Part shown: one piece after another, positions 19,024-30,900 of the stretch
Layout: the number at the start of each line of letters is the position of its first letter
Position numbering within the stretch: position 1 is the first letter of the stretch
Source of the DNA: Candidatus Gottesmanbacteria bacterium
GTDB taxonomy: Bacteria; Patescibacteriota; Microgenomatia; UBA10105; UBA927
Reading direction: 5' to 3'
NCBI GenBank assembly: GCA_023245355.1
Contig: JAHFKN010000003.1
Location: 1 to 55,006 of the forward strand
Length of the DNA: 55,006 nt
Made by a program: the position numbers and the translations under genes
The notes under the pieces: generated by a model
The model's database searches: none
What the model was told of the DNA's origin: nothing
Seen by the model: only the letters and a program-made list of their open reading frames with translations

Positions 19024-20144
19024 ATATAGGATTGTATATTTCACCTGCTCATGCGGTTCCGCCGAAAGAAAACAGTATCCTGGCTCCGTGGATCCTTGTG
19101 CACCAGTTGGCAGAAGGGTTGGTGGCTGACGGGCATGACGTCACCCTGTTTGCCGCAAAGGGGAGTAAGACTAAAGCAAAGCTTGTTTCCGGCGGTATTG
19201 ATCCTGCGGTTGAAAAATTGCCGGAGTACGGCGATAAAGATGATTACCGTGCATATGTCGTGGCTCAGGAGCTGGCGCTGATGCGTGAAGTGATAGGGTG
19301 TGCGAAAGCCGGCAAACTGGATATCGTGCATATACACCAACCGGTGGAACGGTTGTACCCGGCGCTTCTGGCTATGCCGGCACATATCCCGGTCGTCATT
19401 ACGTTTCATGACCCTATTTCTCCTGCGCGGTTTGCCGCGTTGGAAAAGCTTATGGAGTTAGGAAATATTCATTTTGTGTCGTTATCCAAATCCCAACAAC
19501 ACGGCGTACCGTTTCCGTTTGCGGCAGTGGTGCCCAATGGCGTCGATACGAAGCAATTTATACCTGACAGGGCATTACCGCTTCATAAGCGGCCGTTACT
19601 TATGACCGGCAGGATTGTGCAACAAAAAGGGTTTGGTGATGCTATAGAAGCCGCCAAGCGGTCTGCCATGCGGCTTTTGATCATAGGCCAGGAATATCCG
19701 CATCAGAAAATAGCCCATGCGTATTTTGAGACAGAGGTGAAGCCGTATATAGACGGTAAACACGTGTTGTGGGAGTCAGTCGTAAAACACGAACATCTCG
19801 TAGGTCATTATCAAACTGCGGCAGCGTTACTGTTTCCCATCCAATGGGAAGAGCCGTTCGGGCTCGTCATGATAGAAGCGATGAGCTGCGGGACACCCGT
19901 TATAGCCTACAACCGCGGGTCAGTGCCGGAGATCGTCGTTGACGGGAAGACCGGTTTTATCGTGGATCCGGAAAAAGGGGTGGACGGATTGGCAGATGCG
20001 ATCAAACATATCGGAGATATTGACCGGAAGGTATGCAGAACGTATGTCGAGAAACACTTTTCGCTTGAAATAATGGTGAAAGGGTACGAAGCGGTATATA
20101 AAAAAATCCTCCATTCTTCCGGATCCGGAATGTCTTCAAAATAG
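19020..20144 (+). CDS. GT4-family glycosyltransferase (paralogue C)
   Basis: WEEPFGLVMIEAMSCGTPVIAYNRGSVPEIVVDGKTGFIVDPEKGVDGLADAIKHIG; ATGA overlap with paralogue B. Confidence 0.92.
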   Translation: MNIGLYISPAHAVPPKENSILAPWILVHQLAEGLVADGHDVTLFAAKGSKTKAKLVSGGIDPAVEKLPEYGDKDDYRAYVVAQELALMREVIGCAKAGKLDIVHIHQPVERLYPALLAMPAHIPVVITFHDPISPARFAALEKLMELGNIHFVSLSKSQQHGVPFPFAAVVPNGVDTKQFIPDRALPLHKRPLLMTGRIVQQKGFGDAIEAAKRSAMRLLIIGQEYPHQKIAHAYFETEVKPYIDGKHVLWESVVKHEHLVGHYQTAAALLFPIQWEEPFGLVMIEAMSCGTPVIAYNRGSVPEIVVDGKTGFIVDPEKGVDGLADAIKHIGDIDRKVCRTYVEKHFSLEIMVKGYEAVYKKILHSSGSGMSSK

Positions 20145-20183
20145 ATTACACACTCCCGGTTGCCTCCGTGCTATGATGATTTT

Positions 20184-21740
20184 ATGCCGGTATTATTAAA
20201 GAAGCATGGCTTCCATACGGCGGATTCCGCCAAAGAAGGAGCGCGCAGCGGATCAAAACACGCGATGCGTGTGTTATTTGTTACCAGTGAAATTGCGACA
20301 CTGTATAAGCGTGGAGGACTTGCCGATGTGAGTTACGCATTGCCTGTCGCACTGTCCCAATTGGGGGTGAATATATCCGTTGCCATGCCGTATTATGAGA
20401 GCGTCACAACCAAGGGTGTTACCTGCGTAGGACAGCTCGCTCTTGATTATGACCGACGGCGGGAACTCGTTTTTGTCTTCCGTGCGCTGCTTCCGCATTC
20501 GCATGTACGTGCGTATCTGTTCCGCCATCCGTTACTCAATAATTATGACGATCTCCATATCGCGGACCGGTTTGCATTTTTTTCCAAAGCCGTCGCACAG
20601 TTGTCGCTGTATTCAGAGGAAATGCTGGGAGGGCCGTACGATATTATCCACTGCAATGACTGGCATACGGCGCTTATCCCGCTTCTGATCGGCGAACAAA
20701 GTAAGGTAGGGTACCGGGAGCGGCCACGACCGCTATCGGCTGCGCCGAAGGCGCTGGCGGGCGGGGAAACTATCCAATCGAAGCGGGTAAAAACTATACT
20801 TACCGTACATAATTTGCTGTATCAGGGTGAGACAGGTTCATCGATCACACTCAAACTCGGATTTCCGAAACCGTTATTCCATCCGTTTATGACACCGCTT
20901 GGGCGGGCCGTACGGTTGCTCACCGAGGGATTTGAGTATGCAGATAAGGTCACAACGGTTTCTCCGACCTATGCCAAAGAGATTGCCGCAGGGAAGCACG
21001 GAAAACGCGTCGTAGAAGTATTCAGCCGCAGAAAAGACCGCATGATCGGTATATTAAACGGTTTGGACAGCAAACTGTGGGATCCCAGAAATGACCCTTC
21101 GCTGCCTGTCCATTACGATGCTTCGACGGTAGTTTCTGCTAAAAGAGTGATTAAAGCGCAGTTGCGGAAAGCGCTCAGGCTCCCGGAATCGGAAGCGCCG
21201 CTTTTCGGATTTGTCGGGAGGCTTGAAAGCAGGCAAAAGGGCCTGGATCTTATCGCGCGCGTGATAAAAAAGCTTGCGGGCGAAGCGTATCAACTGGTGC
21301 TTCTGGGTACCGGACAGAAGAAGCTGGTGGCTCTCTTTGAGCGCCTGGCGGCAGAGCATAAAAACGTCGTGTTTGTCCACACATTTGATGAACGGTTAGC
21401 TCGCAGGATATATGCCGGGAGTGATGTTATGCTTGTTCCTTCGAAATTTGAGCCGTGCGGTTTGACTCAGCTCATTGCCATGCGGTACGGGACATTACCG
21501 TTGGTACGGAAAACAGGCGGCCTTGCCGATACGGTGCACGACGGGAAAACCGGTTTTGTGTTTACGCCGTATACGAGTACCGCCCTTGCCGACAAGATGA
21601 AAGAGGCGATTGCCCTCTATCATGAGAAACCTGCCCGCTTTGAAGCGATGACGGCGCATGTGATGGGATTGGATTTTTCCTGGCAGCATCAGGTAAAAGA
21701 ATACCTCGCGTTATATCAAAGCCTGCTCAAATCTTCCTGA
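20184..21740 (+). CDS. glgA: Glycogen/starch synthase (GT5)
   Basis: MRVLFVTSEIATLYKRGGLADVSYALPVALSQLG, HCNDWHTALIPL, VHNLLYQGE, SKFEPCGLTQLIAMRYGTLPLVRKTGGLADTV. Confidence 0.93.
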   Translation: MPVLLKKHGFHTADSAKEGARSGSKHAMRVLFVTSEIATLYKRGGLADVSYALPVALSQLGVNISVAMPYYESVTTKGVTCVGQLALDYDRRRELVFVFRALLPHSHVRAYLFRHPLLNNYDDLHIADRFAFFSKAVAQLSLYSEEMLGGPYDIIHCNDWHTALIPLLIGEQSKVGYRERPRPLSAAPKALAGGETIQSKRVKTILTVHNLLYQGETGSSITLKLGFPKPLFHPFMTPLGRAVRLLTEGFEYADKVTTVSPTYAKEIAAGKHGKRVVEVFSRRKDRMIGILNGLDSKLWDPRNDPSLPVHYDASTVVSAKRVIKAQLRKALRLPESEAPLFGFVGRLESRQKGLDLIARVIKKLAGEAYQLVLLGTGQKKLVALFERLAAEHKNVVFVHTFDERLARRIYAGSDVMLVPSKFEPCGLTQLIAMRYGTLPLVRKTGGLADTVHDGKTGFVFTPYTSTALADKMKEAIALYHEKPARFEAMTAHVMGLDFSWQHQVKEYLALYQSLLKSS

Positions 21741-21819
21741 TTCTTACTACTTACTCCTGTGCGTTTACAAGTGTTTACAAGTAACTAATACTCCGATGCA
21801 GCCCGTTATGGCCGGGAAT

Positions 21820-22779
21820 TCAGGCAAGAGTATAGTAAACACTCCGTCCTTTGCCGCTTGAGGTAAGAAATCCATAGGAAACCAGCCGTGTCAGATCCCG
21901 GCTCGCAGTGATTTGCGAGATACGGAACCGTTTTTGCACTTCGCGGTTCGTGATTTTTGCACCGGGCATATCCAGCAGCATGCGTATCTGATTCTGGCGG
22001 GTATTGAGGACGCTGACGGAACCATTTCTGCGCTTTTTTTCCGTATCGGGTCCTTCGAAATTTCCAAGAAGCGTTTCATATGCACTGACAACGCTGTTTG
22101 TGTAGTATTCGAGCCAGACGGTCATCTGACCTAATTGCCGTATGCTGTGCAGCGCATGATCGTATGCGTTGGTGTCCCGGGTGAGTTCGGATTCCAGGCT
22201 CAGCATGCCGCGGCAATCATATCCGTGTCTGGTAAGAATGAGGCTGCTTATGAGAAATGTCATCCGCCCGTCTGAGTATTTGTGGAGGGGGGTGTGTGCT
22301 ATATATGCGTGCGTCAGACCAGCGGCAATGACAGGGTGATCCGGCTGTGTTTCTGTGTAGGCGATGAGGTGCTTAATATCGGCAGCACTTTCCCTGACAC
22401 ATCGGGAAATATGCCGGGACAGCATCGGAACAGCTATATGCATAAGTACTTCTATGGCTGATACGGTAAGAGGACGCGCTTGTCCCGTCCACTCGTCGCG
22501 GATGTACATAAGCGCCTGGCGATACAGAAGAGCCTGGTGCTCAATAGGGTGGGGACGTTTGGGGTTCCGGGTAAACAGTCCGGTGAGTTCCTGCATGGTC
22601 ATAGGAAGATTGGCCTGATGTAACGCCGCGAGGATACGCAGACATGTTGCTTCGTGCCGGAGTTCAATTTCTTTCCGGGGCAAGAGGGGTATGCTGAGGG
22701 CACGATTCCTGTATTGGTCAATACGTTTTGTATTGTGCTGGAGTAACGGTGAATAGGTGTATGCAATGGTTGCAGTCAT
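21820..22779 (-). CDS. Fic-like protein with C-terminal winged HTH and degenerate Fic motif
   Basis: AAGLTHAYIAHTPLHKYSDGRMTFLISSLILTRHGYD aligns by eye with the Fic core; ITNREVQKRFRISQITASRDLTRLVSYGFLTSSGKGRSVYYTL is HTH-like. Confidence 0.7.
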   Translation of the reverse strand: MTATIAYTYSPLLQHNTKRIDQYRNRALSIPLLPRKEIELRHEATCLRILAALHQANLPMTMQELTGLFTRNPKRPHPIEHQALLYRQALMYIRDEWTGQARPLTVSAIEVLMHIAVPMLSRHISRCVRESAADIKHLIAYTETQPDHPVIAAGLTHAYIAHTPLHKYSDGRMTFLISSLILTRHGYDCRGMLSLESELTRDTNAYDHALHSIRQLGQMTVWLEYYTNSVVSAYETLLGNFEGPDTEKKRRNGSVSVLNTRQNQIRMLLDMPGAKITNREVQKRFRISQITASRDLTRLVSYGFLTSSGKGRSVYYTLA

Positions 22780-23062
22780 GCCGGTATGTGAAAATATCCC
22801 GGTGATCGTACCATGGAGCTGAGAAAAAATCAAAACGCTTTATAGGCTGTTCATACGGGAAAAGTGCGTTTATGTGATAAGAGAACGATAAGATTATGAT
22901 CCGGTTCGTATGGTACTTGACAACATGTGAAATTCTGACGTACAGTGGATAGAGAGAGATTCCCTATTAGTAATAACTGTGAAACTCATTGGGAAGCACT
23001 TGTAAAAACCTGCGTATTTTACGCGTCATAACGGGCTAAAGGGTTTGGGAGCCTGCCTAGCT

Positions 23063-24994
23063 ATGCCCAAAACATACACCGTTAAGGAAATTGCCGATAT
23101 ATTAGGGTTCAGCACGAACAGTATCTACACGTTCCTCAAAGAGAAGCGGATTAAAGGCGTACGCATCGGCAAAGGCAGATTCAGAATCCCTGAAGAAGAA
23201 TTATCGCGCATCCTGCATCTTTCTAAAAAACCGGTACGGGATGATACTCTACTTCACGTGTCCGATATTCTCTCTCCGTCTTTGATGTCTGCAGCAGGCG
23301 ATGCCGCGGTGTTTGTTCAGCGTGATCCCGGTTCTTCCCGTCATCAGAATGATACCGTTCTTATACCGAATCTGTTTGATTGGTTCGTCGGGTTAGCAGC
23401 GATTATTACCGGGGTCGCGCTGTTTATATTTAATGCGTCCATAAGCTCACCGAGTCTTTCAAGATTCACTGCATTGTTTCCGTTTATCAGGGTGGTGCTG
23501 ATTGCGGCAGGGTTGGGTGTTATCGTAAGCGGTTCATTGGTCCGTAACAGGATATGGCACGGAGTATTTTTACTCTCGTTATCACTGATGGGGTTTGCAA
23601 ACGTATTCGGGCTCGCACGCACGGGAGATATAGAAGGTGCGCTTATTTACGCAGGTATGGCGCTTGTGACCGGAATAGCCGTCGTCGTGCCGCTCGGGGG
23701 AGTCGTTTCTGTTCTCATCTACGCGACGCTTTTGGCTGTGTTTATCCCGGTAACTATGGTGTTTTTCCCATACGAAGAGCATTTACAGGCAGCTTCCGTA
23801 TTTTTTGGTATGCCGGTATTGACTATGGGCATGATTGCTTCCCTTGCTGCAGCCATCGTGATTTCAGGATTCTGGATAGGATACGCAAAGCACCGGGCAG
23901 CATTTATTGTATCAACTGCTTTTGCCGCAGCGTGTGATCTGGCATTAGCCATATGGTATGCCAATATGCAGTACTGGAGCAGGTCGTTTTTTATGGTCGT
24001 TGTCGGTTTTTTTACCGGATTGTTACCGTACTGGTGGCTGTTGCAGCAGCACGCCCTCCGGCGGCACAAAATTGTATTACACGGGATATTTGTTGCTATC
24101 GGCGGGATACTGCTGGTTACCATCCTTGTTATAAGTTTGCTGCAGCAAAATGTATGGAACTCCAAACAAATAGAATTTTTGAATAAAATTAAAATTGCCC
24201 AAAATGAACTTCAAAATGCCACGATGTCAGTGCAAAGTTCCATAACGGTGGCTTCGATGAACGCTGAGTTTGTCGATACGGTGGTGAAACAGGATTTGCC
24301 CCGGCTGACGGCCAACGCAAAGATTATATATGAAAGCAATCCTGATATACGCCGCCTCGTTTTTTTGGATAAAGACGGCACGGGCGTAGCCCTTTATCCG
24401 TACGGGACATTTGATGAACCGAATTTCGCGTACCGTGATTATTTCCAGAAGCCAAAGGCGACCGGCAAGCCGTACGTGTCCGATGTGTTTAAATCTCTGG
24501 TGGATCACGCGGGAAGATATGTCGCCGTCGTGTCCGTTCCGCTTCACGATAAGAAAGGGAATTTTGTCGGTGTTATTGCTGCATCTTTGGCGCTCGACAG
24601 ATTAGGCATGCACCTGGCGCAAATTGCGGCAGACAAGCAGGGAGAGTATTTTGTCGTAGTTGATGCAAAAGGGAAAATTCTGACGCATCCGGACGAAAAA
24701 TTAGTCGGTACACAGATACCGGTAACCGATCTTCTTGTCAAAGGGATAAACGGGGAAATGGGCGTGCAGCAAAGTACGTTTATCGACGGCTCGTACGGCA
24801 TGGTTGCCTATGCGAATGTCCCGGCGCTCCGTTGGGGGATTAGTCTGAGGGCTGTATCAAGTAATGTTTTTGAGCTTACAGCCATGACGATAACGGCGAT
24901 ATTCGGCGTAGTAACCGTTATCATGCTTTCCGCAATTGCGGTTATTGGCGTTGTATGTGGCCGGACCAGATTCGAAAAAGAAAGCGGACCATAA
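23063..24994 (+). CDS. Membrane-embedded one-component sensor: N-terminal MerR/excisionase HTH, multi-TM region, C-terminal dCache-like sensor plus TM
   Basis: [45 protein letters not shown]; many hydrophobic helices; [27 protein letters not shown]...[20 protein letters not shown]...[26 protein letters not shown] is dCache-like. Confidence 0.8.
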   Translation: MPKTYTVKEIADILGFSTNSIYTFLKEKRIKGVRIGKGRFRIPEEELSRILHLSKKPVRDDTLLHVSDILSPSLMSAAGDAAVFVQRDPGSSRHQNDTVLIPNLFDWFVGLAAIITGVALFIFNASISSPSLSRFTALFPFIRVVLIAAGLGVIVSGSLVRNRIWHGVFLLSLSLMGFANVFGLARTGDIEGALIYAGMALVTGIAVVVPLGGVVSVLIYATLLAVFIPVTMVFFPYEEHLQAASVFFGMPVLTMGMIASLAAAIVISGFWIGYAKHRAAFIVSTAFAAACDLALAIWYANMQYWSRSFFMVVVGFFTGLLPYWWLLQQHALRRHKIVLHGIFVAIGGILLVTILVISLLQQNVWNSKQIEFLNKIKIAQNELQNATMSVQSSITVASMNAEFVDTVVKQDLPRLTANAKIIYESNPDIRRLVFLDKDGTGVALYPYGTFDEPNFAYRDYFQKPKATGKPYVSDVFKSLVDHAGRYVAVVSVPLHDKKGNFVGVIAASLALDRLGMHLAQIAADKQGEYFVVVDAKGKILTHPDEKLVGTQIPVTDLLVKGINGEMGVQQSTFIDGSYGMVAYANVPALRWGISLRAVSSNVFELTAMTITAIFGVVTVIMLSAIAVIGVVCGRTRFEKESGP

Positions 24995-27900
24995 TGACGC
25001 CAACACAAAAACAAAAACTGATTCGGCTGAAATCCGCGCACGGCGGATTTCTGGCTGAAATGGGTTTTCCCCGACCTGGCGGGCCGGTTTCGTTTTGGGG
25101 GACACAGTTGATCCTGCCGGTGTTATTTTTTATCGTTTTTGGAGGAACCGCATGGGGGATAGTAACCGTCATACAGCAGAAGAATCTTCCGCAACCACAA
25201 GTCCGTGTAGCAGAGTCGGGCGCCGGTCCTACAATTCATGCGTTGACTCCGGCTGTCGTACGGGAAAGTAAATGGGCACGGCCGTTTGTGGTATTGGTTC
25301 AGCGGGCGGACGGATCGTTTGCCTACGCGTATGTAGAAAATGCGCTGGTCGCAAATGGTGCCTATGTGGGAGACATCACTGTACGGTATACCAACGGAGA
25401 GCACGGAATAGTCCGCTCCGAAAACGGCATATTCAGATTTTTTCTTACCAAACGGGGGCTTTCCGAGTCTGTCCGGATCATAGAGCCTGTTATCAGCGGG
25501 ATAACATTGCCTGATCATAGTATATTGTTGGCTAAATTTACCGACGGACGGATCATCGGTGAACAATTGACCGGACAGTTTACCGCGGTGACGGTATCTG
25601 AAAATCTGCAGATATCCGGCAACCTTTCGGCTGACGGTGAATTTATTTCGCTTACGCTGGAGCCGACGCTAAAATCTCTGGATACCGGAATGGCCATGAT
25701 TCAGCGGGAGGTACTGAAAATGGCGTTAGCAGGGACTGGTGATTCCAGCAGTGTCCTCGGTATTACGACAGATACGGCTGAAAATGTGAATATACCGATT
25801 TTGTCTTCAAATATAAGCTCAAACATGATAATCCAGCGGTTTGATGGAGAGGGAGTGATACGTATTGTTACAAGAAGTAACAATATAGATCAATCTATTA
25901 CAAACACGCAAAATCTGAATCTATCATCTGATTCAAATACGAATAATCAGTCTTCTCAGCTTGCGCTTAATCAGGGATTTTATCCCTCATCGGGCGGATC
26001 TGCAGGTGTTGCGGGGGCAACAGGCGCGACGGGAGCGCAAGGTATAAAAGGTGATTCCGGTGCAAACGGTTCTCAGGGTTCCAACGGAACAAATGGTCCG
26101 ACGGGGGCGAGCGGTGTAGGAGAATTAGGGCCGATCGGTCCGACAGGGGCTACCGGTACAGGGGGAAGCGGAAGCGGCGATCCCGGCGCAGATGGACCTA
26201 CCGGTTCAACAGGGGCTACCGGAATCACTGGTGTTACCGGAGTGTCAGGTCCGACAGGTGCTACAGGATCTACCGGCAACGCGGGTGCAGCCGGTCCGAC
26301 TGGAAATACAGGATCTACCGGAGGTGCAGGACCAACAGGATCGACAGGAGCAACGGGAACGGCGGGAGTCACCGGTCCGACGGGTTCTACCGGATCAACC
26401 GGTGTAGGAGGTGCAGCAGGACCTACAGGAGCAAGCGGAGCGACAGGTGTTGCAGGGGCCACCGGTCCGACGGGTTCTACCGGGGCAACTGGTATAGCAG
26501 GAGTCTCCGGTCCGACCGGTTCTACAGGGTCAACCGGTGCAATAGGCCCGACAGGCTCCACGGGATTAACAGGAATCAGCGGAGAAACCGGTCCGACGGG
26601 AGCAAGCGGTTCCACCGGTACACAGGGCGCAGTCGGTTTTTCAGGACCTACCGGTTCGACAGGTGCGACTGGTTCTGCGGGTGCCAATGGTCCGACGGGA
26701 GCGAGCGGTTCCACCGGTTCTCAAGGTGCTGCCGGACCGACAGGCTCTACAGGATCAACCGGAACTGCGGGTGCCAATGGTCCGACGGGAGCGAGCGGTT
26801 CCACCGGTTCTCAAGGTGTTGCCGGTCCTACCGGGAGTACGGGAGCAACAGGATCTGCAGGAGTAAGCGGACCTACAGGAAGTACAGGTTCTACAGGAGT
26901 CGCGGGAACAGCCGGTCCGACAGGATCGACAGGAACAACGGGTACGCAAGGTGCATCCGGTCCCACGGGAAGCACCGGATCGACCGGTAATCAAGGCAGT
27001 GTTGGTGTAAGTGGTCCCACGGGAAGCACCGGAGCTACTGGTGGTGTTGGCGTATCCGGGCCAACTGGTTCTACGGGGTCGACAGGAACAGTTGGTTCAA
27101 GCGGTCCGACCGGTTCTACAGGAACTACCGGACAAGGAGGGCCGACCGGAGCTACAGGCCCGACCGGTTCACAAGGCGGAGCAGCCGGAGCTTCAGGTCC
27201 CACAGGAACTACAGGCGCAACCGGTTTACAAGGCGCAAGCGGTCCGACCGGAGCTACAGGCCCGACGGGTGAAATCGGTGTGAGTGGTCCGACAGGATCC
27301 ACCGGTGCAACGGGGAGCGCCGGCTCTTCAGGCCCGACCGGTTCTACCGGATCCACAGGATCTATCGGAGTATCAGGCCCGACTGGTGCAAGTGGCGCAA
27401 CAGGAGCTGCCGGTGCTTCTGGTCCGACGGGAGCAAGCGGTGCAACCGGAACTGCCGGAAGTGCAGGCCCGACTGGTAGCACAGGCGCCACTGGTAATAT
27501 AGGTAGCTCAGGTCCTACCGGCAGCACTGGCGCTACCGGATCTGCCGGTACATCCGGCCCAACAGGTTCGACAGGATCTACAGGTTCTGCAGGTTCATCC
27601 GGTCCGACGGGATCTACCGGGGCAACGGGAAGTGTCGGAAGTTCCGGTCCGACAGGTTCTACCGGCTCCACCGGAAATCAAGGAAGTGTCGGAAGTTCCG
27701 GTCCGACGGGATCGACAGGTGCAACAGGAACTGTTGGTGAAAGCGGGCCAACAGGAAGCACCGGATCAGCCGGCACTGTCGGGAGTTCCGGACCCACTGG
27801 TTCAACAGGTGCTACCGGAGGGATTGGTGCTTCAGGTCCTACGGGAGCAACCGGATCAACAGGAACACAGGGTTCGGCAGGAATTGACGGCGCAGATGGC

Positions 27901-30900
27901 CCAACAGGTTCTACGGGAGCAACCGGAGGTATTGGCGCGAGTGGTCCCACAGGTTCAACAGGATCTACTGGCGCACAAGGATCTTTGGGTCCAACAGGTG
28001 CTACTGGTACAACGGGATCTCAAGGTTTACAAGGTTCTTCAGGCCCGACCGGATCTACGGGAGCAACCGGTGTTGCGGGAGTAACCGGGCCTACCGGGAG
28101 TACGGGTGCAACAGGAACACAAGGCTCTTCAGGCCCGACCGGTTCTACTGGTTCAACGGGAAGCATTGGTTTATCCGGTCCGACGGGAGCGAGCGGCTCC
28201 ACCGGTTCCGCAGGTCAGGCGGGAAGTTCCGGTCCTACCGGAAGTACGGGTCCGACCGGGGCTAGCGGAGTAAGCGGGCCAACCGGAAGTACAGGTGTCA
28301 CTGGTTCCGCCGGTGCTGCTGGTCCGACAGGTGCAAGTGGCGCCACGGGGACTGCCGGAGGTGCAGGCGTATCTGGTCCTACAGGTTCAACAGGTGCCAC
28401 AGGAAATGCCGGTGCAGCTGGTCCAACCGGAGCAAGCGGAGCCACAGGATCTGTTGGAGTATCAGGTCCCACGGGTTCAACAGGTGCCACTGGTTCTGCA
28501 GGTGCGAACGGTCCGACAGGTGCAAGCGGATCAACAGGAGCTCAGGGAAGTGCAGGCCCTACCGGTTCAACAGGAGCTACAGGAACTGCGGGAGCCGCCG
28601 GCCCGACAGGGTCTACCGGATCCACAGGAAATGCAGGAACAGCAGGCGTCAGTGGCCCAACGGGATCGACAGGTGCAACAGGAACTGTTGGTGAAAGCGG
28701 GCCAACAGGAAGCACCGGATCAGCCGGCACTGTCGGGAGTTCCGGACCTACGGGTTCAACCGGGTCCACCGGTACACAAGGTGTAAGTGGTCCGACCGGT
28801 TCAACAGGATCTACCGGAGGCATTGGTGTATCAGGTCCAACAGGTGCTACTGGTACAACGGGATCTCAGGGTTCACAAGGTTCTTCAGGCCCGACCGGAT
28901 CTACGGGATCTACAGGAAGCGCAGGAGCTGCCGGTGCTTCTGGTCCGACGGGAGCAAGCGGAGCGACGGGAACTGCCGGAAGTGCAGGTCCGACTGGTAG
29001 CACAGGTGCCACTGGTTCTGCAGGTGTTGCTGGCCCAACTGGCCCAACTGGTTCAACCGGTTCTACTGGTTCTGCTGGTCCGACGGGAGCAAGCGGAGCG
29101 ACGGGAACTGCCGGAAGCGCAGGTGTATCTGGTCCTACAGGCTCAACCGGCGCCACCGGTTTACAAGGTACAAGTGGTCCGACCGGTTCTACCGGATCCA
29201 CAGGATCTATCGGAGTATCAGGTCCGACAGGTGCAAGCGGTGCAACAGGAGCTGCCGGTGCTTCTGGTCCGACGGGAGCAAGCGGAGCCACAGGAACTGC
29301 CGGAAGTGCAGGTGTATCTGGTCCTACAGGCTCAACCGGTGCTACAGGAACTGCAGGAGCCGCCGGTCCAACGGGAGCAAGCGGAGCGACGGGAACTGCC
29401 GGAACCGCAGGTGTATCTGGTCCTACCGGTTCAACAGGAGCCACAGGAACTGCGGGAGCCGCCGGCCCGACAGGGTCTACCGGATCCACAGGAACTGCCG
29501 GAACCGCAGGTGTCAGTGGCCCAACGGGATCGACAGGTTCTACGGGATCCGCAGGTGCTGCAGGTCCGACAGGATCGACAGGAACAACAGGATCAAATGG
29601 TCCGACAGGGGCTACCGGAAGTACGGGATCCGTCGGAGCGATACCGGATAATTCTCTTGATGTGAGTAAATGGTCAGCAACCAGCGCGCTCAACATCAGT
29701 AAAGCAATTACATTCGGCGGGGCCGCATTAGGATTGACGTTCACCAATGACGGTTCAGGCAATTTTCTTGTCAATACATCGAGTACCGGAGATTTCCTTG
29801 TTCAGGACAATGGCGTCAATGCAATACAGGTTGACGGGAACGGCGGTGCGATCAATATCGGAGCAGCCGGTTTGGTAACGATAGATGCGGGTAGTGCCGG
29901 AGTGAACGTCGGCACGAGCGCCAATGCACAGACAGTTACTGTCGGTAACGTGACCGGAGCAACTGCCGTAAATATCAATACCGGTACGGGTGGCATAAAC
30001 TTCGGTGATAACGCAAACACGAAAACGATCGATATCGGAGGCGTAACCAACTCCGGAACGGATACGATAAATATCGCGACCCAGGGAACTGCCGCAGATG
30101 TTGTTACCATCGGAAACTCCAATGCATCAACGACCGTTGCCATCACCGGAGGAAGTGCGTGGTCCATAACAGCTGCAGGCGTACTGACGGTTGCATCCTG
30201 TACGGGCTGCGGCGGAGGGGGAGCGCCGGATACTGCAAGTTTTGTCGATACGTCACCCGCCGCAATGGCAGATAACGACACGACAGAACTGTTTAATGAT
30301 GCGACGAAACCAAACATTACGACGGATTCTACGTCAGCCACGGTATTGGTTTCCGTTGTCGTGACTGACGCATCAGCCACGAGTACCGACGATGAATTCG
30401 ATGCAATACGGATCGTGCGGGAAGTAAACGGTACTGACCCGTCGTGTTCCGCAGATCCCCAGGTGGGCTCTATCATGCAAGGAGGATTTGTCACCGCTGC
30501 GACTCACCCATGGAGCGCATCAGGAACATTTCTTGACAGTCCTGCTACCGCGGGTGTCATAAAATATACGGTCTGTACCAGTGCGCAGTCCGTAGGCACC
30601 GTTGATAATACTCCCACCAGTGTTGAGGTAACGTTGGTTGAACTGGGAGCCGACTTGGCAGAAAATTATTACACATCTGACGATTCAATCGGCCCGGGAG
30701 ATGTTGTCGTTATAGATCCGTCATTGCCTGCCGGAGTGAAGAAAGCCAGTACCCCGTATGATGCAAAAGCATTAGGCGTCGTTTCGACCGTTCCGGGAAT
30801 TACCTTAGATGATGCAATCGGCTTAGGATACGGTAGACCTGTTCCTGTGGCTCTGGCAGGAAGAATTCCGGTGAAAGTTTCAACAGAAAACGGCAGAGTC

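Noticed and set aside
25996-29643. CRISPR-like periodic repeat array
   Set aside because: Period is 45 bp within a continuous coding frame, units are degenerate, there are no unique spacers and no cas genes in the window.
26192-29665. Alternative plus-frame ORFs ([13 protein letters not shown]...)
   Set aside because: Frame-shifted reading of the same collagen-like minisatellite.
26073-29774. Long minus-strand ORFs encoding [14 protein letters not shown] repeats
   Set aside because: They are the antisense of the GPT/GST codon repeat, which lacks stops on both strands; fragmented, no start signals, compositional artefact.
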